Assembly: GCF_004341625.1 (NCBI RefSeq)
Contig: NZ_SLZG01000004.1
Location: 186,001-250,000, forward strand
Source: Rhizobium sp. BK376
GTDB taxonomy: Bacteria; Pseudomonadota; Alphaproteobacteria; Rhizobiales; Rhizobiaceae
DNA length: 64,000 bases
Direction: 5' to 3'
A program made the translations under genes and the position numbers. The notes under the pieces are model-generated. The model saw nothing but the letters and a program-made list of their open reading frames with translations, was not told where the DNA came from and did no database searches. Shown in pieces: positions 1-9,155 of this stretch (position 1 is the first letter of the stretch; every line of letters begins with the position of its first letter).

Positions 1-919
1 GCTCGTTGAGCGCGATAAAGGGCGGTAGCCGATAGGACAGCAGAGCGGCCGCCAGACCGAGAAAGCGAATCTGCCCATCCGAAAGCTCGCGGGGGTGGAA
101 GGTGCGATAGGGAAAATCGGGCAGCGTCAGCGCAAATTCCGCCGTTTCGCCCGGATCAGGCACGACAAGACGAGCGCCGCCGAGCGCGGAAGCAACGATG
201 CGATCGAGATCGACGGTATCCTGCCGCGTATGGGTCAGCGTCGCAAAGACCGCCGCCAGATTGGCGCCGTCCTCGTCCAGGATTGGAGCAGTCACGGCGA
301 GACACGGATGACGCAGCGGCGAAGCGCGATCCGTGCGAAACCCATGAAAGAAGCGCCAGTTGGCAACCATGCGTCGGAACGCGGCAATCTCGGGAAAATG
401 TCCGGCATCGCCGAGAACGGCAATCGCGGTTTCGGACGTCAGCGCCTGGTCGGGATAGTCCTCCATCCGCCCGGCGCTATTGCGCACGGAGATCGACGGT
501 CCGGCGCGCTTCATCATGCTGACGGAGCGGTGGCCGGTCTGGATAGAGAGTTCCTCGGCCTTCACCTGCGGCTCCAGTGCAAAGCCTGCAGCGGCACCGG
601 GAGGACGAAGTCCTGTCTCGACCCGATAGCGGAAAGCCGCGGCCCGCTCCTCGTCAAGGATTTCCACCTCGAAACAGATGCGCGCCGGATCTTTCGGTTT
701 GCTTCTCGGCCCTGACCACAAAACCGACAGCATGCCGCCCTCGATCGCCAACTCATGCGCCAACCTGCCGTTGATAGCAGCCTGCACCAGCTGCAAGGCG
801 CGATAGAGATTGGATTTGCCGGTGCCATTCTCGCCGATAAAGACCGTCATATCCCCGAGATCCATGCGGATCGATCGGAGCGAGCGATAGTTCTGGGCGA
901 ACATGGAACGAAGGCGCAT
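1..919 (-). CDS. AAA family ATPase (partial, C-terminus beyond window)
   Basis: Reading the minus strand from the ATG at 919-917 gives an open frame of about 306 residues running off the left edge, so the C-terminus is missing. An N-terminal Walker A (GENGTGKSN, about residues 30-38) follows a RecF/SMC-like beginning (MRLRSMFAQNYRSLRSI). Near the edge are an ABC-type signature (ELSDGQ) and the start of a Walker B (PPFIALNE). This matches the AAA_21/DUF2813-type predicted ATPases, which resemble RecF or OLD ATPases. The substrate is unknown. It lies 41 bases downstream of the GNAT gene and is probably the last gene of that operon. Confidence 0.75.
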   Translation of the reverse strand, partial: MRLRSMFAQNYRSLRSIRMDLGDMTVFIGENGTGKSNLYRALQLVQAAINGRLAHELAIEGGMLSVLWSGPRSKPKDPARICFEVEILDEERAAAFRYRVETGLRPPGAAAGFALEPQVKAEELSIQTGHRSVSMMKRAGPSISVRNSAGRMEDYPDQALTSETAIAVLGDAGHFPEIAAFRRMVANWRFFHGFRTDRASPLRHPCLAVTAPILDEDGANLAAVFATLTHTRQDTVDLDRIVASALGGARLVVPDPGETAEFALTLPDFPYRTFHPRELSDGQIRFLGLAAALLSYRLPPFIALNE

Positions 920-960
920 TGCGGAATTTCTATACGATTACGGCAGAAAAAGAAGGGCGC

Positions 961-1398
961 TCAACCGAACCGATAGATGTGCGTATAGTTTTCGCATTGC
1001 ATCGGCTGAAATCCCATCGCGTGCCAGAACAGCGCGGCATCGGGGTCACCGGCGTGCACCGTTACCCTATCGGTAAACGCTTTGGCGTGATTGAGGAGCT
1101 CGCGTGCAATCATCCGGCCAATGCCGCGGCCACGATACTGCGGCAGCACGTAGAAACGCCGCATCCGGAGCCAATCGACGCGCGAGAATTCGACCGTCAG
1201 CCCGCCGATCGCCACAACATCATTCTCTTCGAGAGCCACAAGCAGCCGCTCTCCGCGCCTTGAGAAGCGGTTAAGCCCGTCTGCCCATTCATCAACAAGG
1301 CGGCGGATGTGCTCATAGCCTTCCCGCTCGGCCGCGGAGGCAAGCGGCGTGACATCATCCGGCAAAGTATCAACGACGACACGAAGAGTGACCGTCAT
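961..1398 (-). CDS. GNAT family N-acetyltransferase
   Basis: A 145-residue protein with the GNAT acetyl-CoA binding motif around residues 86-96 (QYRGRGIGRMI) and the preceding strand RRFYVLP. The C-terminal DAALFWHAMGFQPM is the usual last part of the fold. The acceptor substrate cannot be told from sequence. It starts 5 bases after the stop of the acyltransferase gene upstream, which implies co-transcription. Single-domain length is normal for the family. Confidence 0.8.
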   Translation of the reverse strand: MTVTLRVVVDTLPDDVTPLASAAEREGYEHIRRLVDEWADGLNRFSRRGERLLVALEENDVVAIGGLTVEFSRVDWLRMRRFYVLPQYRGRGIGRMIARELLNHAKAFTDRVTVHAGDPDAALFWHAMGFQPMQCENYTHIYRFG

Positions 1399-1403
1399 CT
1401 CAA

Positions 1404-2354
1404 TCAGGCGACCTTTTCGGTCTCGTCCGCGGGCATGATGCTTTCCGCATTGCTCGGCATTGAAAACCGCGCATTGCCGTCTGCAGCAAGATCGAAGACC
1501 GTGTGCTGTTCCAGCGCTTTGGTCACCTCGTTGACATCGCCATCCAATGCTTCCGGCTGGATCAGATGACCGATCTGAAATTCGAAACGGTCACCGCGCT
1601 TGTTCAGAAGCTCGTGGAAGACGGTCATGTCGCGCAGTTCCGTCGACCATTTGGCGAGCCAGTAGAACAAGCCGGAATTGCGCGCCGTCAAGTGAACCGG
1701 CAGGATCGGCAGATTATATTTCCGCGCCAGCCCGACGGCCGAGGTCTTCCACGGGCGTTCGTTCAACTTGCCATTCGCCCAATAAGCGATGCGGCCGGAG
1801 GGAAACAGCACCGTGGCCTTGCCTTCCTTCACGGCGGCATTGGTCAGTTGCAGCGTCTCGCGCGTCTTGAGCTTGCTCTTGTATTCCTCGCGCCACTCGA
1901 CCGGGATGATCATCTCGGCAAAACGCGGATTGACCCGGACTGCGTCGCGGTTGGCAAAGACCATCATGTCCGGCCGCCGCTCCTTCAGGAGGTCGAAGAC
2001 TGCGACGCCATCGGCAATGCCGGTCGGATGGTTGCTGACGAGGATGAAACCGCCCTTGGCGGGAATGCGGTCGGCATCCGACACCCTGATATCAAGGCGC
2101 AGAAGGTCGCTCATATATTCGAAACACTGGAAGCCCGGCATGTTCGCGACATCGTCGGCAAAGGCGATGGCCTTGTGATAGCGCAACACGATGTGGAGAA
2201 ACGGGCGCATCAGCGGCCAGAGCGGATTCTTGACGATCTTCTCTCCGCGCTCGGCGATCAATGTGTCGACGACATGACCCGGCTGTCCTTGGGAAACGAG
2301 TGCGATATGATCCGCAAGCTGTCCCAGTGCAGTCGTTGAAGCGCGGCGTGCCAT
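1404..2354 (-). CDS. lysophospholipid acyltransferase family protein (PlsC-like)
   Basis: A 316-residue protein with an acyltransferase block 1 (LVSNHPTGIADG, around residue 105) and a later block with FPSGRIAYW around residues 184-192, as in PlsC-domain acyltransferases. Such enzymes transfer acyl chains to lysophospholipids or ornithine-type lipids at the inner membrane. The H and D of the first motif are spaced H-X5-D rather than the usual H-X4-D, so this is a divergent subgroup. It is divergent from xerC across about 150 bases and is first in a probable operon with the GNAT and ATPase genes. The exact lipid substrate is not determined. Confidence 0.75.
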   Translation of the reverse strand: MARRASTTALGQLADHIALVSQGQPGHVVDTLIAERGEKIVKNPLWPLMRPFLHIVLRYHKAIAFADDVANMPGFQCFEYMSDLLRLDIRVSDADRIPAKGGFILVSNHPTGIADGVAVFDLLKERRPDMMVFANRDAVRVNPRFAEMIIPVEWREEYKSKLKTRETLQLTNAAVKEGKATVLFPSGRIAYWANGKLNERPWKTSAVGLARKYNLPILPVHLTARNSGLFYWLAKWSTELRDMTVFHELLNKRGDRFEFQIGHLIQPEALDGDVNEVTKALEQHTVFDLAADGNARFSMPSNAESIMPADETEKVA

Positions 2355-2503
2355 GAAAAATCCTGAATATTTGGCTTACCCTATCGCAATCGATTGTGAT
2401 CGAAGCATGACAAGATTGCATGACAGGGATCAGGGAAAGTTAGCGATTCCATAACCTTCCATCTAGCAAAGTGGCAGACTGAATTGCAAATTCAAGAGGT
2501 GTT

Positions 2504-3442
2504 TTGCTGAGCGAATTGTTGATCATCGCCGATCCGGCCCTGATGGCCGAACGCCAGCATTGGCTCGCCGCGCTTGAGAGCGAACGACGGCTTTCGGACC
2601 ACACGCTGGACGCCTATGAGCGCGATACACGGCAATTTCTCGCCTTCCTGACAGGCCATCTCGGCGGTCCAGCGACCATCAAGGACATACACGCGCTTCG
2701 TCCGGCCGATTTTCGCGGCTTCCTCGCTACGCGCCGCAAGGATGGAGCCGGCGCGCGCTCGCTCGGCCGCAATCTTGCAGGCCTTCGCTCCTTCCTGCGC
2801 TATCTGGAAAAGAAGGGCCTGGTGAACGCCGCCGGCGCCGGCGCCGTCCGCTCGCCGAAACAGCCGAAGTCCCTGCCGAAGCCGCTCTCCGATTCGCAGG
2901 CGATTACGGTCACTGGCGACAATGCGCAGATGCATGACGAACCCTGGATCGCTGCCCGCGACGCCGCCGTCCTGACCCTGCTCTATGGCTGCGGCCTGCG
3001 CATTTCGGAAGCACTTGGCCTGATGCCCTCGGATATTGGCCCCGGAACGACGGCGCTCAGGATCACCGGCAAGGGCAACAAGACTCGCATCGTACCGCTG
3101 CTTTCCCTCGTCGGCGAAGCGGTCGAAAAATACCGCAAGATCTGCCCCTATCATCTCGAGGATGGCAAACCGCTCTTCCGCGGCGCCCGCGGCGGCCCGC
3201 TGCAGCCGGCAATCATCCAGCGCGGCATGCAGAAGCTGCGCAGCGCCTTCGGCCTGCCGGATAGCGCGACACCGCACGCGCTGCGCCATTCCTTCGCCAC
3301 CCATCTGCTTGCCGGCGGTGGCGATCTGCGTACAATCCAGGAGTTGCTTGGCCACGCCAGCCTGTCAACGACGCAGGTCTATACCGGCGTCGATGCCGCG
3401 AGACTGCTGGAAGTCTATGACCGGGCGCATCCCAGGGCGTAA
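2504..3442 (+). CDS. xerC: site-specific tyrosine recombinase XerC
   Basis: A 312-residue tyrosine recombinase. With XerD it would resolve chromosome dimers at dif, working with FtsK (also in this window). The N-terminal SAM-like core-binding domain covers about residues 15-110. The catalytic set is visible: R166 (GCGLRISEA), K190 (ITGKGNK), H258 and R261 (HALRHSFATH), H284 (LLGHASL) and nucleophile Y293 (QVYTG). The start is a TTG at 2504 with AAGAGG four bases upstream; the next in-frame ATG is at 2543. The TTG is preferred because of this ribosome site. Length fits XerC. It could be named XerD in some annotations, but the divergent-transcription context and length are ordinary for XerC. 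Confidence 0.88.
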   Translation: MLSELLIIADPALMAERQHWLAALESERRLSDHTLDAYERDTRQFLAFLTGHLGGPATIKDIHALRPADFRGFLATRRKDGAGARSLGRNLAGLRSFLRYLEKKGLVNAAGAGAVRSPKQPKSLPKPLSDSQAITVTGDNAQMHDEPWIAARDAAVLTLLYGCGLRISEALGLMPSDIGPGTTALRITGKGNKTRIVPLLSLVGEAVEKYRKICPYHLEDGKPLFRGARGGPLQPAIIQRGMQKLRSAFGLPDSATPHALRHSFATHLLAGGGDLRTIQELLGHASLSTTQVYTGVDAARLLEVYDRAHPRA

Positions 3443-3527
3443 GAAAGCGTTAACCTGATACCTTAAGGGAAAATGCGTGCGACCGGAGTAGAACCGGAAT
3501 CCAATATCCGCACCTCAGAAGGCCGAA

Positions 3528-4613
3528 ATGATTTCTGCTGTCGACAACAGTTCCCGTTCGATAATGCCCAAGGCATCGACTGTCCTTCTGTGGGTGGCCG
3601 CCGCCGTACCGGCAGCCCTGCTGGCTGCGCTGGTCCTGACCACGATCTCGCTGCGGACGGCCAACGCTGCTGACGATGCCGCAGCCTGCACGGGCAAGAA
3701 CCTCCTGACGGACCTTCAGCAGACGGATCCGGCGAAATACGCTTCGATCATGGCGGAAGGCGACAAGGTCGCCAATGGCAAAAGCATCTTCTGGAAGATC
3801 GAGAAGCCGGGCATGAGGCCTTCCTGGCTGCTCGGCACCATGCATGTCACCGACCCGCGCGTCCTGTCGATGCCCAAGGGTGCCGCCGAGGCGGACAAGG
3901 CCGCCGATACGATCATCGTCGAATCCGACGAAATTCTCGACGAGAAGAAGGCAGCCCTTGCCCTCCTCGCCAAGCCTGAGCTGACGATGTTCACCGACGG
4001 ATCGACGATCAGCAAATATCTCTCCGCCGATGACAATGCCAAGCTTGAGGCCGGCCTCAAGGAGCGGGGCATTCCGCTCACCGCGGTTTCCCGCATGCGG
4101 CCATGGATGATCTCCAGCGTCGTGGCATTGCCGCCCTGCGAAATCGCCCGCAAGGCCAAGGGCGCCGAATTCCTGGATCAGAAACTGGCCGTCGATGCCG
4201 CCGCCGCAGGCAAGCAGGTAAAGGGCCTCGAGACGCTCGCAGACCAGCTACAGGCCATGGCGGACCTTCCGACCGAATTTCATCTGAAGTCACTGATCGA
4301 GACGCTTCAGCTCGGCGACAAGATGAACGACGTCGTCGAGACAATGACCGATCTCTATCTTTCCGGCGACATCGGCGCCACTATGCCGATGCTGAAGATT
4401 GCTGCCCCTGACGGCGACGACGGCGATAGCGACTATGCCGCCTTCGAACAGCGCATCATCCTCGATCGCAACAAGGTCATGGCCGAGCACGCCGCCCCGA
4501 TTCTCGCAAACGGCAATGTCTTCATGGCCGTGGGCGCCTTGCATTTGCCCGGCGACCAGGGGCTGGTGGAGTTACTACGCAAGCAGGGCTTTACGGTCAC
4601 GGCTGTACAGTAA
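3528..4613 (+). CDS. TraB/GumN family protein, copy 1
   Basis: A 361-residue exported or membrane-anchored protein. A hydrophobic segment at about residues 18-40 (VLLWVAAAVPAALLAALVL) is followed by the TraB/GumN domain. Family hallmarks are SWLLGTMHVTDPRV (GTxH, H106) and the C-terminal GALHLPG (H339), the paired histidine motifs of this Tiki/TraB-like metalloprotease-fold family. Biochemical function in bacteria is mostly unproven. A second paralogue follows on the same strand, and the two share nearly identical DNA at their 3' ends. Confidence 0.82.
   Translation: MISAVDNSSRSIMPKASTVLLWVAAAVPAALLAALVLTTISLRTANAADDAAACTGKNLLTDLQQTDPAKYASIMAEGDKVANGKSIFWKIEKPGMRPSWLLGTMHVTDPRVLSMPKGAAEADKAADTIIVESDEILDEKKAALALLAKPELTMFTDGSTISKYLSADDNAKLEAGLKERGIPLTAVSRMRPWMISSVVALPPCEIARKAKGAEFLDQKLAVDAAAAGKQVKGLETLADQLQAMADLPTEFHLKSLIETLQLGDKMNDVVETMTDLYLSGDIGATMPMLKIAAPDGDDGDSDYAAFEQRIILDRNKVMAEHAAPILANGNVFMAVGALHLPGDQGLVELLRKQGFTVTAVQ
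4578..4605 (+). repeat. direct repeat, copy 1 (3' end of TraB copy 1)
   Basis: A 28-base segment starting CGCAAGCAGGGCTTTACGG is repeated at 5699-5726 with one mismatch. Both copies encode the same C-terminal residues (RKQGFTVTA) of the two TraB/GumN paralogues. This is the best-conserved DNA between them and probably a remnant of tandem duplication. Confidence 0.8.
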
Positions 4614-4693
4614 AATACACAACCGTCACTTGACTTTTATTGTGCAGCCGAAGAAATTTCCCGCAAAACTACAGTTGCGGCAGCATACAGATA

Positions 4694-5734
4694 ATGGTTT
4701 TCAACCCGACTTTACCTGACATGGCGAAGGTTCTAGGAACCTTCGCGTTTCACATCATTGTACTTCTCTTCCTGCTCGTCCCAGCGAACGCATCGCCAAC
4801 CTCCGCGCCAGATACCATGAAGTGTCCAGCTTCAAGTGTGCTGCCGCGAATGAAAGCGAGTCAGCCGGAGCGTTATCGGACCTTTCTCAAAGAGGCCCGC
4901 TCGATCCGAAACGGCAGACACATTGTTTGGAAGATCGAAAGGAAGGGGCTGAAACCATCGTGGCTTTTCGGCACAATTCACACAAGGGATCCACGCGTCT
5001 TCACTCTCCCGCCCAACGCATTCAATGCCTTCGACAAAGTCGATGCCGTGCTTGTCGAAATTAAGGAGCTTCTCCAACCGACTTCCATTAAACTCGAAGT
5101 ATGGAAGCATCCGGAGTTGGCGATGCTTCAAGACAGTAGGCTCGACAATCTATTGCCGCCAGAGGAGACGGTCGAACTCGCGACCTCTTTGAAACAGCGC
5201 GGGCTGCCGCTCGATCTCGTTGCGAGGATGCGGCCCTGGTATCTGACGTTCAACTTGGGAACACTCACATGCGAGACCCGCCTGATAAGAGCCGGCAGGG
5301 GCTTTCTCGATCAATCGATCGCGCAAAAAGCACTAGATAAGAAGATCACACTTGTCGGTCTCGAAACTCCCCTGGAGCAGCTTCAGGCGTTCGCTCGCGT
5401 TCCCGACGCCTTTATGCTTGAGGCTCTTCGGCGATCGCTTACGCTACCCTACAGCAATGACGATCAATTGGAGACGGAAATCGATCTCTACAAAGCACAT
5501 GATATCGGGAAAATCATCGCACTGGGCGATTTTTTCTTGGCCGATCAGGCAATCGCCCAGTCATACACGCAATACGTTGTTACTGATCGCAACAAGATTA
5601 TGGCCGAACGCGCCAAACCCTATCTGGATAAAGGTCGCGCTATGATCGCTGTCGGCGCGGCGCATCTTCCCGGCGACGAGGGGCTAGTCGAACTCCTGCG
5701 CAAGCAAGGCTTTACGGTCACGGCTGCGGATTGA
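4694..5734 (+). CDS. TraB/GumN family protein, copy 2
   Basis: About 346 residues from the ATG at 4694; an alternative ATG is at 4721. A signal-like segment follows (VLGTFAFHIIVLLFLLVPA) and then the TraB/GumN domain with SWLFGTIHTRDPRV and C-terminal GAAHLPGDEG (H324). It is clearly a diverged paralogue of the gene just upstream: domain order and both histidine motifs are conserved, but the DNA is visibly less GC-rich and codon use less biased. Neither candidate start has a strong ribosome site, so the start is uncertain. Its last 17 bases overlap the end of the convergent DUF2867 gene. Confidence 0.8.
   Translation: MVFNPTLPDMAKVLGTFAFHIIVLLFLLVPANASPTSAPDTMKCPASSVLPRMKASQPERYRTFLKEARSIRNGRHIVWKIERKGLKPSWLFGTIHTRDPRVFTLPPNAFNAFDKVDAVLVEIKELLQPTSIKLEVWKHPELAMLQDSRLDNLLPPEETVELATSLKQRGLPLDLVARMRPWYLTFNLGTLTCETRLIRAGRGFLDQSIAQKALDKKITLVGLETPLEQLQAFARVPDAFMLEALRRSLTLPYSNDDQLETEIDLYKAHDIGKIIALGDFFLADQAIAQSYTQYVVTDRNKIMAERAKPYLDKGRAMIAVGAAHLPGDEGLVELLRKQGFTVTAAD
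5699..5726 (+). repeat. direct repeat, copy 2 (3' end of TraB copy 2)
   Basis: Partner of the repeat at 4578-4605, with one mismatch over 28 bases and in the same reading frame. Recombination between the copies would delete 1,121 bases and leave one intact TraB-type gene. Confidence 0.8.
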
Positions 5735-6221
5735 GGGCGGCACGATTGAGATTGATGAGCGCCGTTTCGACGATGAGATTGTGAAACGGCGTGATTGCCA
5801 TCAGATAGAGTTTTCCAAACAATACTTTGCGCCGAACAAGCGTTGTCGAGCTGACGAATGTTCGCCCATCGCGTTCGTTGACATCGATAACAGCGCGGAA
5901 ATCGAGGTGGCGGTCGTCGAAGCCGAGCACCACCTGACGGGCGGACCGGCTTACGACAGGAAAGATGCCGATCATGTCGATATCGCCGGGCTTATGCGCC
6001 GTCGACGGTTTGATCCCGAAAGGCGCGACCAAGGCGTCGCGGATCGTTATCAGCACCTTTACCCAATAGGGAAAACGGCCCAGGACCAATCGGGCTGCCT
6101 CGTCAGCTCTCATGCTCCGGCCGACAGCGATCTGGTAGCAATCCGCCCAATCGGCACCGGGCAACGCCGGATGTGGCAGGCGTGGTACAATTTTCGTCGG
6201 TTTGGCAAAATCGTTCTGCAT
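5718..6221 (-). CDS. DUF2867 domain-containing protein
   Basis: About 167 residues from the ATG at 6221; an upstream in-frame ATG at 6257 would add a basic 12-residue tail that looks like chance. The sequence resembles the DUF2867 family, with LPGADWADCY near the N-terminus, VLITIRDALVAPFGIK in the middle and a C-terminal PFHNLIVE. Function is unknown; members are often next to NAD-dependent epimerases, which is not the case here. The end overlaps the convergent TraB copy 2 by 17 bases. Confidence 0.72.
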   Translation of the reverse strand: MQNDFAKPTKIVPRLPHPALPGADWADCYQIAVGRSMRADEAARLVLGRFPYWVKVLITIRDALVAPFGIKPSTAHKPGDIDMIGIFPVVSRSARQVVLGFDDRHLDFRAVIDVNERDGRTFVSSTTLVRRKVLFGKLYLMAITPFHNLIVETALINLNRAALNPQP

Positions 6222-6326
6222 CGCGAGGCCGGTCCGCTTGCGTCTACGGCGCAGCATACCACCGCGTGACGTCCCCTGCTTGGCCTATTGTGAGGCTGCG
6301 ACAATGCGTATTGGCACTCTCTGGTG

Positions 6327-6354
6327 GGGAGCCGCAACCGGTGCTGCGGCTCCC
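6327..6354 (-). terminator. stem-loop after lpdA
   Basis: A perfect 10-bp inverted repeat, GGGAGCCGCA with TGCGGCTCCC around an 8-base loop, lies 8 bases beyond the lpdA stop. There is no clear U-tract on the minus strand, so it may be a weak or Rho-assisted terminator or a 3'-end stabiliser. Confidence 0.5.
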
Positions 6355-6362
6355 GAGACGAA

Positions 6363-7769
6363 TCACATATGGATCGGCTTGAACGTAGCTGCCATCGCAG
6401 CTTCCTTCACCGCTTCCGACATGGTCGGGTGCGCGTGGCAGGTGCGGCCGAGATCTTCCGACGAACCGCTGAATTCCATCAGGACGGTGATCTCGTGGAT
6501 CATCTCGCCGGCGCCGAAGCCGACGATATGGCCGCCGAGAACCTTGTCGGTTTCCTTGTCGGCCAGGATCTTCACGAAGCCATCCGTCGCAAGCATCGCG
6601 CGAGCGCGGCCGTTGGCGGTGAAGGGGAACTTGCCGACCTTGTAGGCGATGCCTGCGGCCTTCAGCTCTTCCTCGGTCTTGCCGACGGAAGCCACTTCCG
6701 GCTGCGTGTAGACGACAGCGGGAATGACATCGTAGTTCACATGGCCAGCCTGGCCGGCCAAGATTTCGGCAAGCGCCACACCTTCATCTTCAGCCTTGTG
6801 CGCCAGCATCGGGCCCTTGACCACGTCGCCGATCGCATAGATGCCGGCGACATTGGTCTTGAAATGGCCGTCTATTTCCACGCGACCGCGGTTGTCCAGC
6901 TTCACGCCGGCTTCTTCAAGGCCGAGGCCTGATGTGTAGGGCTTGCGGCCGGTGGAGATCAGCACGACATCGGCATCAAGCACGACCTTGTCGCCGCCCT
7001 TGACCGGCTCGAACGTCACCTTCGCGCCGGCGCCGGACTTTTCAACACCGGTCACCTTGGCGCCGAGATGGAATTCGAGGCCCTGCTTGGCGAGCAGGCG
7101 CTGGGTCTGCTTCGACACTTCGCCGTCCATGCCGCCGAGGATGGTGTCGAGATATTCGACAACGGTGACCTTGGCGCCGAGGCGCGACCAGACCGAGCCG
7201 AGCTCGAGGCCGATGACGCCGCCGCCGACCACGATCATGCTGCCGGGAACCTTGTCGAGCGCGATACCGCCGGTCGACGAGATGATGACCTTCTCATCGA
7301 CTTCGACCGGAACGCCGGGAATGCCTGCAACGTCGGAGCCGGTGGCGATGACGATATTCTTGCCCTCGATTTCCTGGACCTTGCCGTCTTCGGCGGTTAC
7401 GGAAACCTTGCCGGCCGCGACGATCTTGCCCGTGCCGATGAAGCTGTCGATCTTGTTCTTCTTGAACAGGAAGGCGACGCCATCGACGTTGGACTTCACC
7501 GTCGCATCCTTGTGCGCCATCATCTTGGAAAGATTGAGCGTCGGTGCGCCGACTTCGATACCGAGCGCATCCATGCCGTGACCGGCCTGATGGAACATCT
7601 CGGAAGCATGCAGCAGCGCCTTCGACGGAATGCAGCCGATGTTCAGGCAGGTGCCGCCGAAGGTCGTGCGCTTTTCCACGACCGCGACCTTGAGGCCGAG
7701 CTGTGCCGCCTTGATGGCGCAGACATAGCCGCCGGGGCCGGTTCCGATAACAATCACATCATAGGACAT
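6363..7769 (-). CDS. lpdA: dihydrolipoyl dehydrogenase (E3)
   Basis: A 468-residue flavoprotein disulfide reductase. It reoxidises the dihydrolipoyl groups of 2-oxoacid dehydrogenase complexes, using FAD and NAD+. Visible are the N-terminal FAD dinucleotide fold (VIGTGPGGYV, residues 8-17), the redox disulfide GGTCLNIGCIPSK (C41 and C46), the NAD fold (VVGGGVIGLELG) and the C-terminal catalytic pair H447 and E452 in HAHPTMSE. Length is standard. Its place at the end of the mdh-suc region argues for service as the E3 of 2-oxoglutarate dehydrogenase. A 177-base gap separates it from the SDR gene, so it may have its own promoter. Confidence 0.95.
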   Translation of the reverse strand: MSYDVIVIGTGPGGYVCAIKAAQLGLKVAVVEKRTTFGGTCLNIGCIPSKALLHASEMFHQAGHGMDALGIEVGAPTLNLSKMMAHKDATVKSNVDGVAFLFKKNKIDSFIGTGKIVAAGKVSVTAEDGKVQEIEGKNIVIATGSDVAGIPGVPVEVDEKVIISSTGGIALDKVPGSMIVVGGGVIGLELGSVWSRLGAKVTVVEYLDTILGGMDGEVSKQTQRLLAKQGLEFHLGAKVTGVEKSGAGAKVTFEPVKGGDKVVLDADVVLISTGRKPYTSGLGLEEAGVKLDNRGRVEIDGHFKTNVAGIYAIGDVVKGPMLAHKAEDEGVALAEILAGQAGHVNYDVIPAVVYTQPEVASVGKTEEELKAAGIAYKVGKFPFTANGRARAMLATDGFVKILADKETDKVLGGHIVGFGAGEMIHEITVLMEFSGSSEDLGRTCHAHPTMSEAVKEAAMAATFKPIHM

Positions 7770-7946
7770 TGTTTAATTTCCTTTTTTTGAAGGCGTCCAA
7801 TTAATCGGCGGCGCGCTCAAGCGCCAAACGGAAACCGGAGCAGGCCGAAGCCGCACCGGGAAATACGGGTGAACTGTCGTCCGGCGCTGAAACGCTCGCG
7901 CAACGGCCTGACGATGAAGAGGATCGAAACGACTGCATGTCTACCC

Positions 7947-8702
7947 CTATCGGCCGCCGCTCACATTGAGGATCGAGCCGGTTATATAGGAAGCGGATGG
8001 AGACAGCAGGTAGAGCACGGCGTCGGCGACTTCCTCCGACGTACCGACCCGGCCCATCGGCAGCGTTGGCCCGAGGTCCCGGACGCGATCCGGCAGTCCA
8101 CCGGACGCATGGATGTCAGTGTCGATAATACCGGGGCGAATGCAGTTGACCCGAATTCCCTCCGCGACCACCTCACGCGCAAGGCCGATCGTGAACGTAT
8201 CGATCGCACCCTTGGAGGCCGCGTAATCGACATATTGGCCGGGGCCACCGAAGATCGCGGCCATGGAAGAGATATTGACGATCGAGCCGCCCTTGCCGCC
8301 GTGGCGCGTCGACATGCGAAGCACGGCTTCCTTGGCGCAGAGGATCGAGCCGGTGATGTTGATGCGGAACATCCGGTCGAGCCGCTCCGGCGACATCTGG
8401 TCGACGCGCTGCACCATATCGACGATCCCGGCATTGTTGACGAGCCCGTCAAGCCGGCCGAAATGGCGGTCGGCGGCCTCGAATATCGAAGCGATCCCGG
8501 CAACATCACCGACATCGCCCGCAATCGCGATGGCATCGCTACCGGCCGCACGGACCGCGTCGACCACCTGATCGGCGGCTTGCTTGTTCGAGGCGTAATT
8601 GACAACCACACGCCAGCCCTGGCGCGCCGCGCCGATGCAGATCGCAGCCCCGATGCCGCGGCTGCCGCCCGTGACCAGAAGTACCGGAGAATTATCGCTC
8701 AT
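7947..8702 (-). CDS. SDR family oxidoreductase
   Basis: A 251-residue classical short-chain dehydrogenase/reductase. The cofactor motif TGGSRGIG is at residues 11-18, NNAG at 88-91, the catalytic serine in NISSMAA near 144 and Y159-x3-K163 in DYAASKGA. The substrate is not identifiable; the sequence is of the glucose/3-oxoacyl-ACP-reductase-like type. It starts 9 bases after the MAPEG gene upstream and is probably co-transcribed with it. The pair sits between sucB and lpdA without an obvious metabolic link to the TCA enzymes. Confidence 0.87.
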   Translation of the reverse strand: MSDNSPVLLVTGGSRGIGAAICIGAARQGWRVVVNYASNKQAADQVVDAVRAAGSDAIAIAGDVGDVAGIASIFEAADRHFGRLDGLVNNAGIVDMVQRVDQMSPERLDRMFRINITGSILCAKEAVLRMSTRHGGKGGSIVNISSMAAIFGGPGQYVDYAASKGAIDTFTIGLAREVVAEGIRVNCIRPGIIDTDIHASGGLPDRVRDLGPTLPMGRVGTSEEVADAVLYLLSPSASYITGSILNVSGGR

Positions 8703-8711
8703 CTTCCATCC

Positions 8712-9101
8712 TCACCGCAAAACGCCAACGAACATCAGGACGAGACCTGTCAACGAAACCGCCCAGATCAACGAACGCCAGGGGCTGAGACCGAGGAGAT
8801 AGGCGGGCAAATAGGCAAGCCGCGCCCAGAACCACAACAGGATGCCCCAATGGGTCAAGGCATCAGCCCGTCCCGCGGCGACAGCGACAACCGTAAGCGC
8901 AATGAAAACAGGATATGTTTCCTGAAAATTGCGAAATGCGCGGGTCGCGCGCCCCGTCAGGAGATTGGGTTCCGGCTCGTCATCACGCGTCGAATTGGCC
9001 TCCGCCACGCCCGACTGGAGGCGATAGACGCTCGCCTGGACCATCATGTAGATGAAGGCCAGCGCCGTGCTCCACAGGAGATAGGTCAGTTCGAACGACA
9101 T
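8712..9101 (-). CDS. MAPEG family protein
   Basis: A 129-residue integral membrane protein of the MAPEG type (eicosanoid and glutathione metabolism relatives). There are about four hydrophobic segments: one near the N-terminus (YLLWSTALAFIYMMV), one around TYPVFIALTVVAVAAG, one around WARLAYLPAYLLG and one at the C-terminus. The motif RATRAFRNFQETYPVF is typical of bacterial MAPEG proteins. The catalytic role is unproven. It follows sucB after a terminator-like hairpin and precedes the SDR gene. Confidence 0.85.
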   Translation of the reverse strand: MSFELTYLLWSTALAFIYMMVQASVYRLQSGVAEANSTRDDEPEPNLLTGRATRAFRNFQETYPVFIALTVVAVAAGRADALTHWGILLWFWARLAYLPAYLLGLSPWRSLIWAVSLTGLVLMFVGVLR

Positions 9102-9125
9102 GGAGAATGCCCCGGAATGGCAGAA

Positions 9126-9146
9126 AGGGCCGCTCGTGGCGGCCCT
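9126..9146 (-). terminator. probable Rho-independent terminator after sucB
   Basis: An 8-bp stem, AGGGCCGC with GCGGCCCT around a 5-base loop, starts 10 bases after the sucB stop. The transcript continues with UUUCUG. The tract is short, so termination may be partial. It suggests the mdh-suc operon ends at sucB. Confidence 0.55.
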
Positions 9147-9155
9147 GCACCGTTC

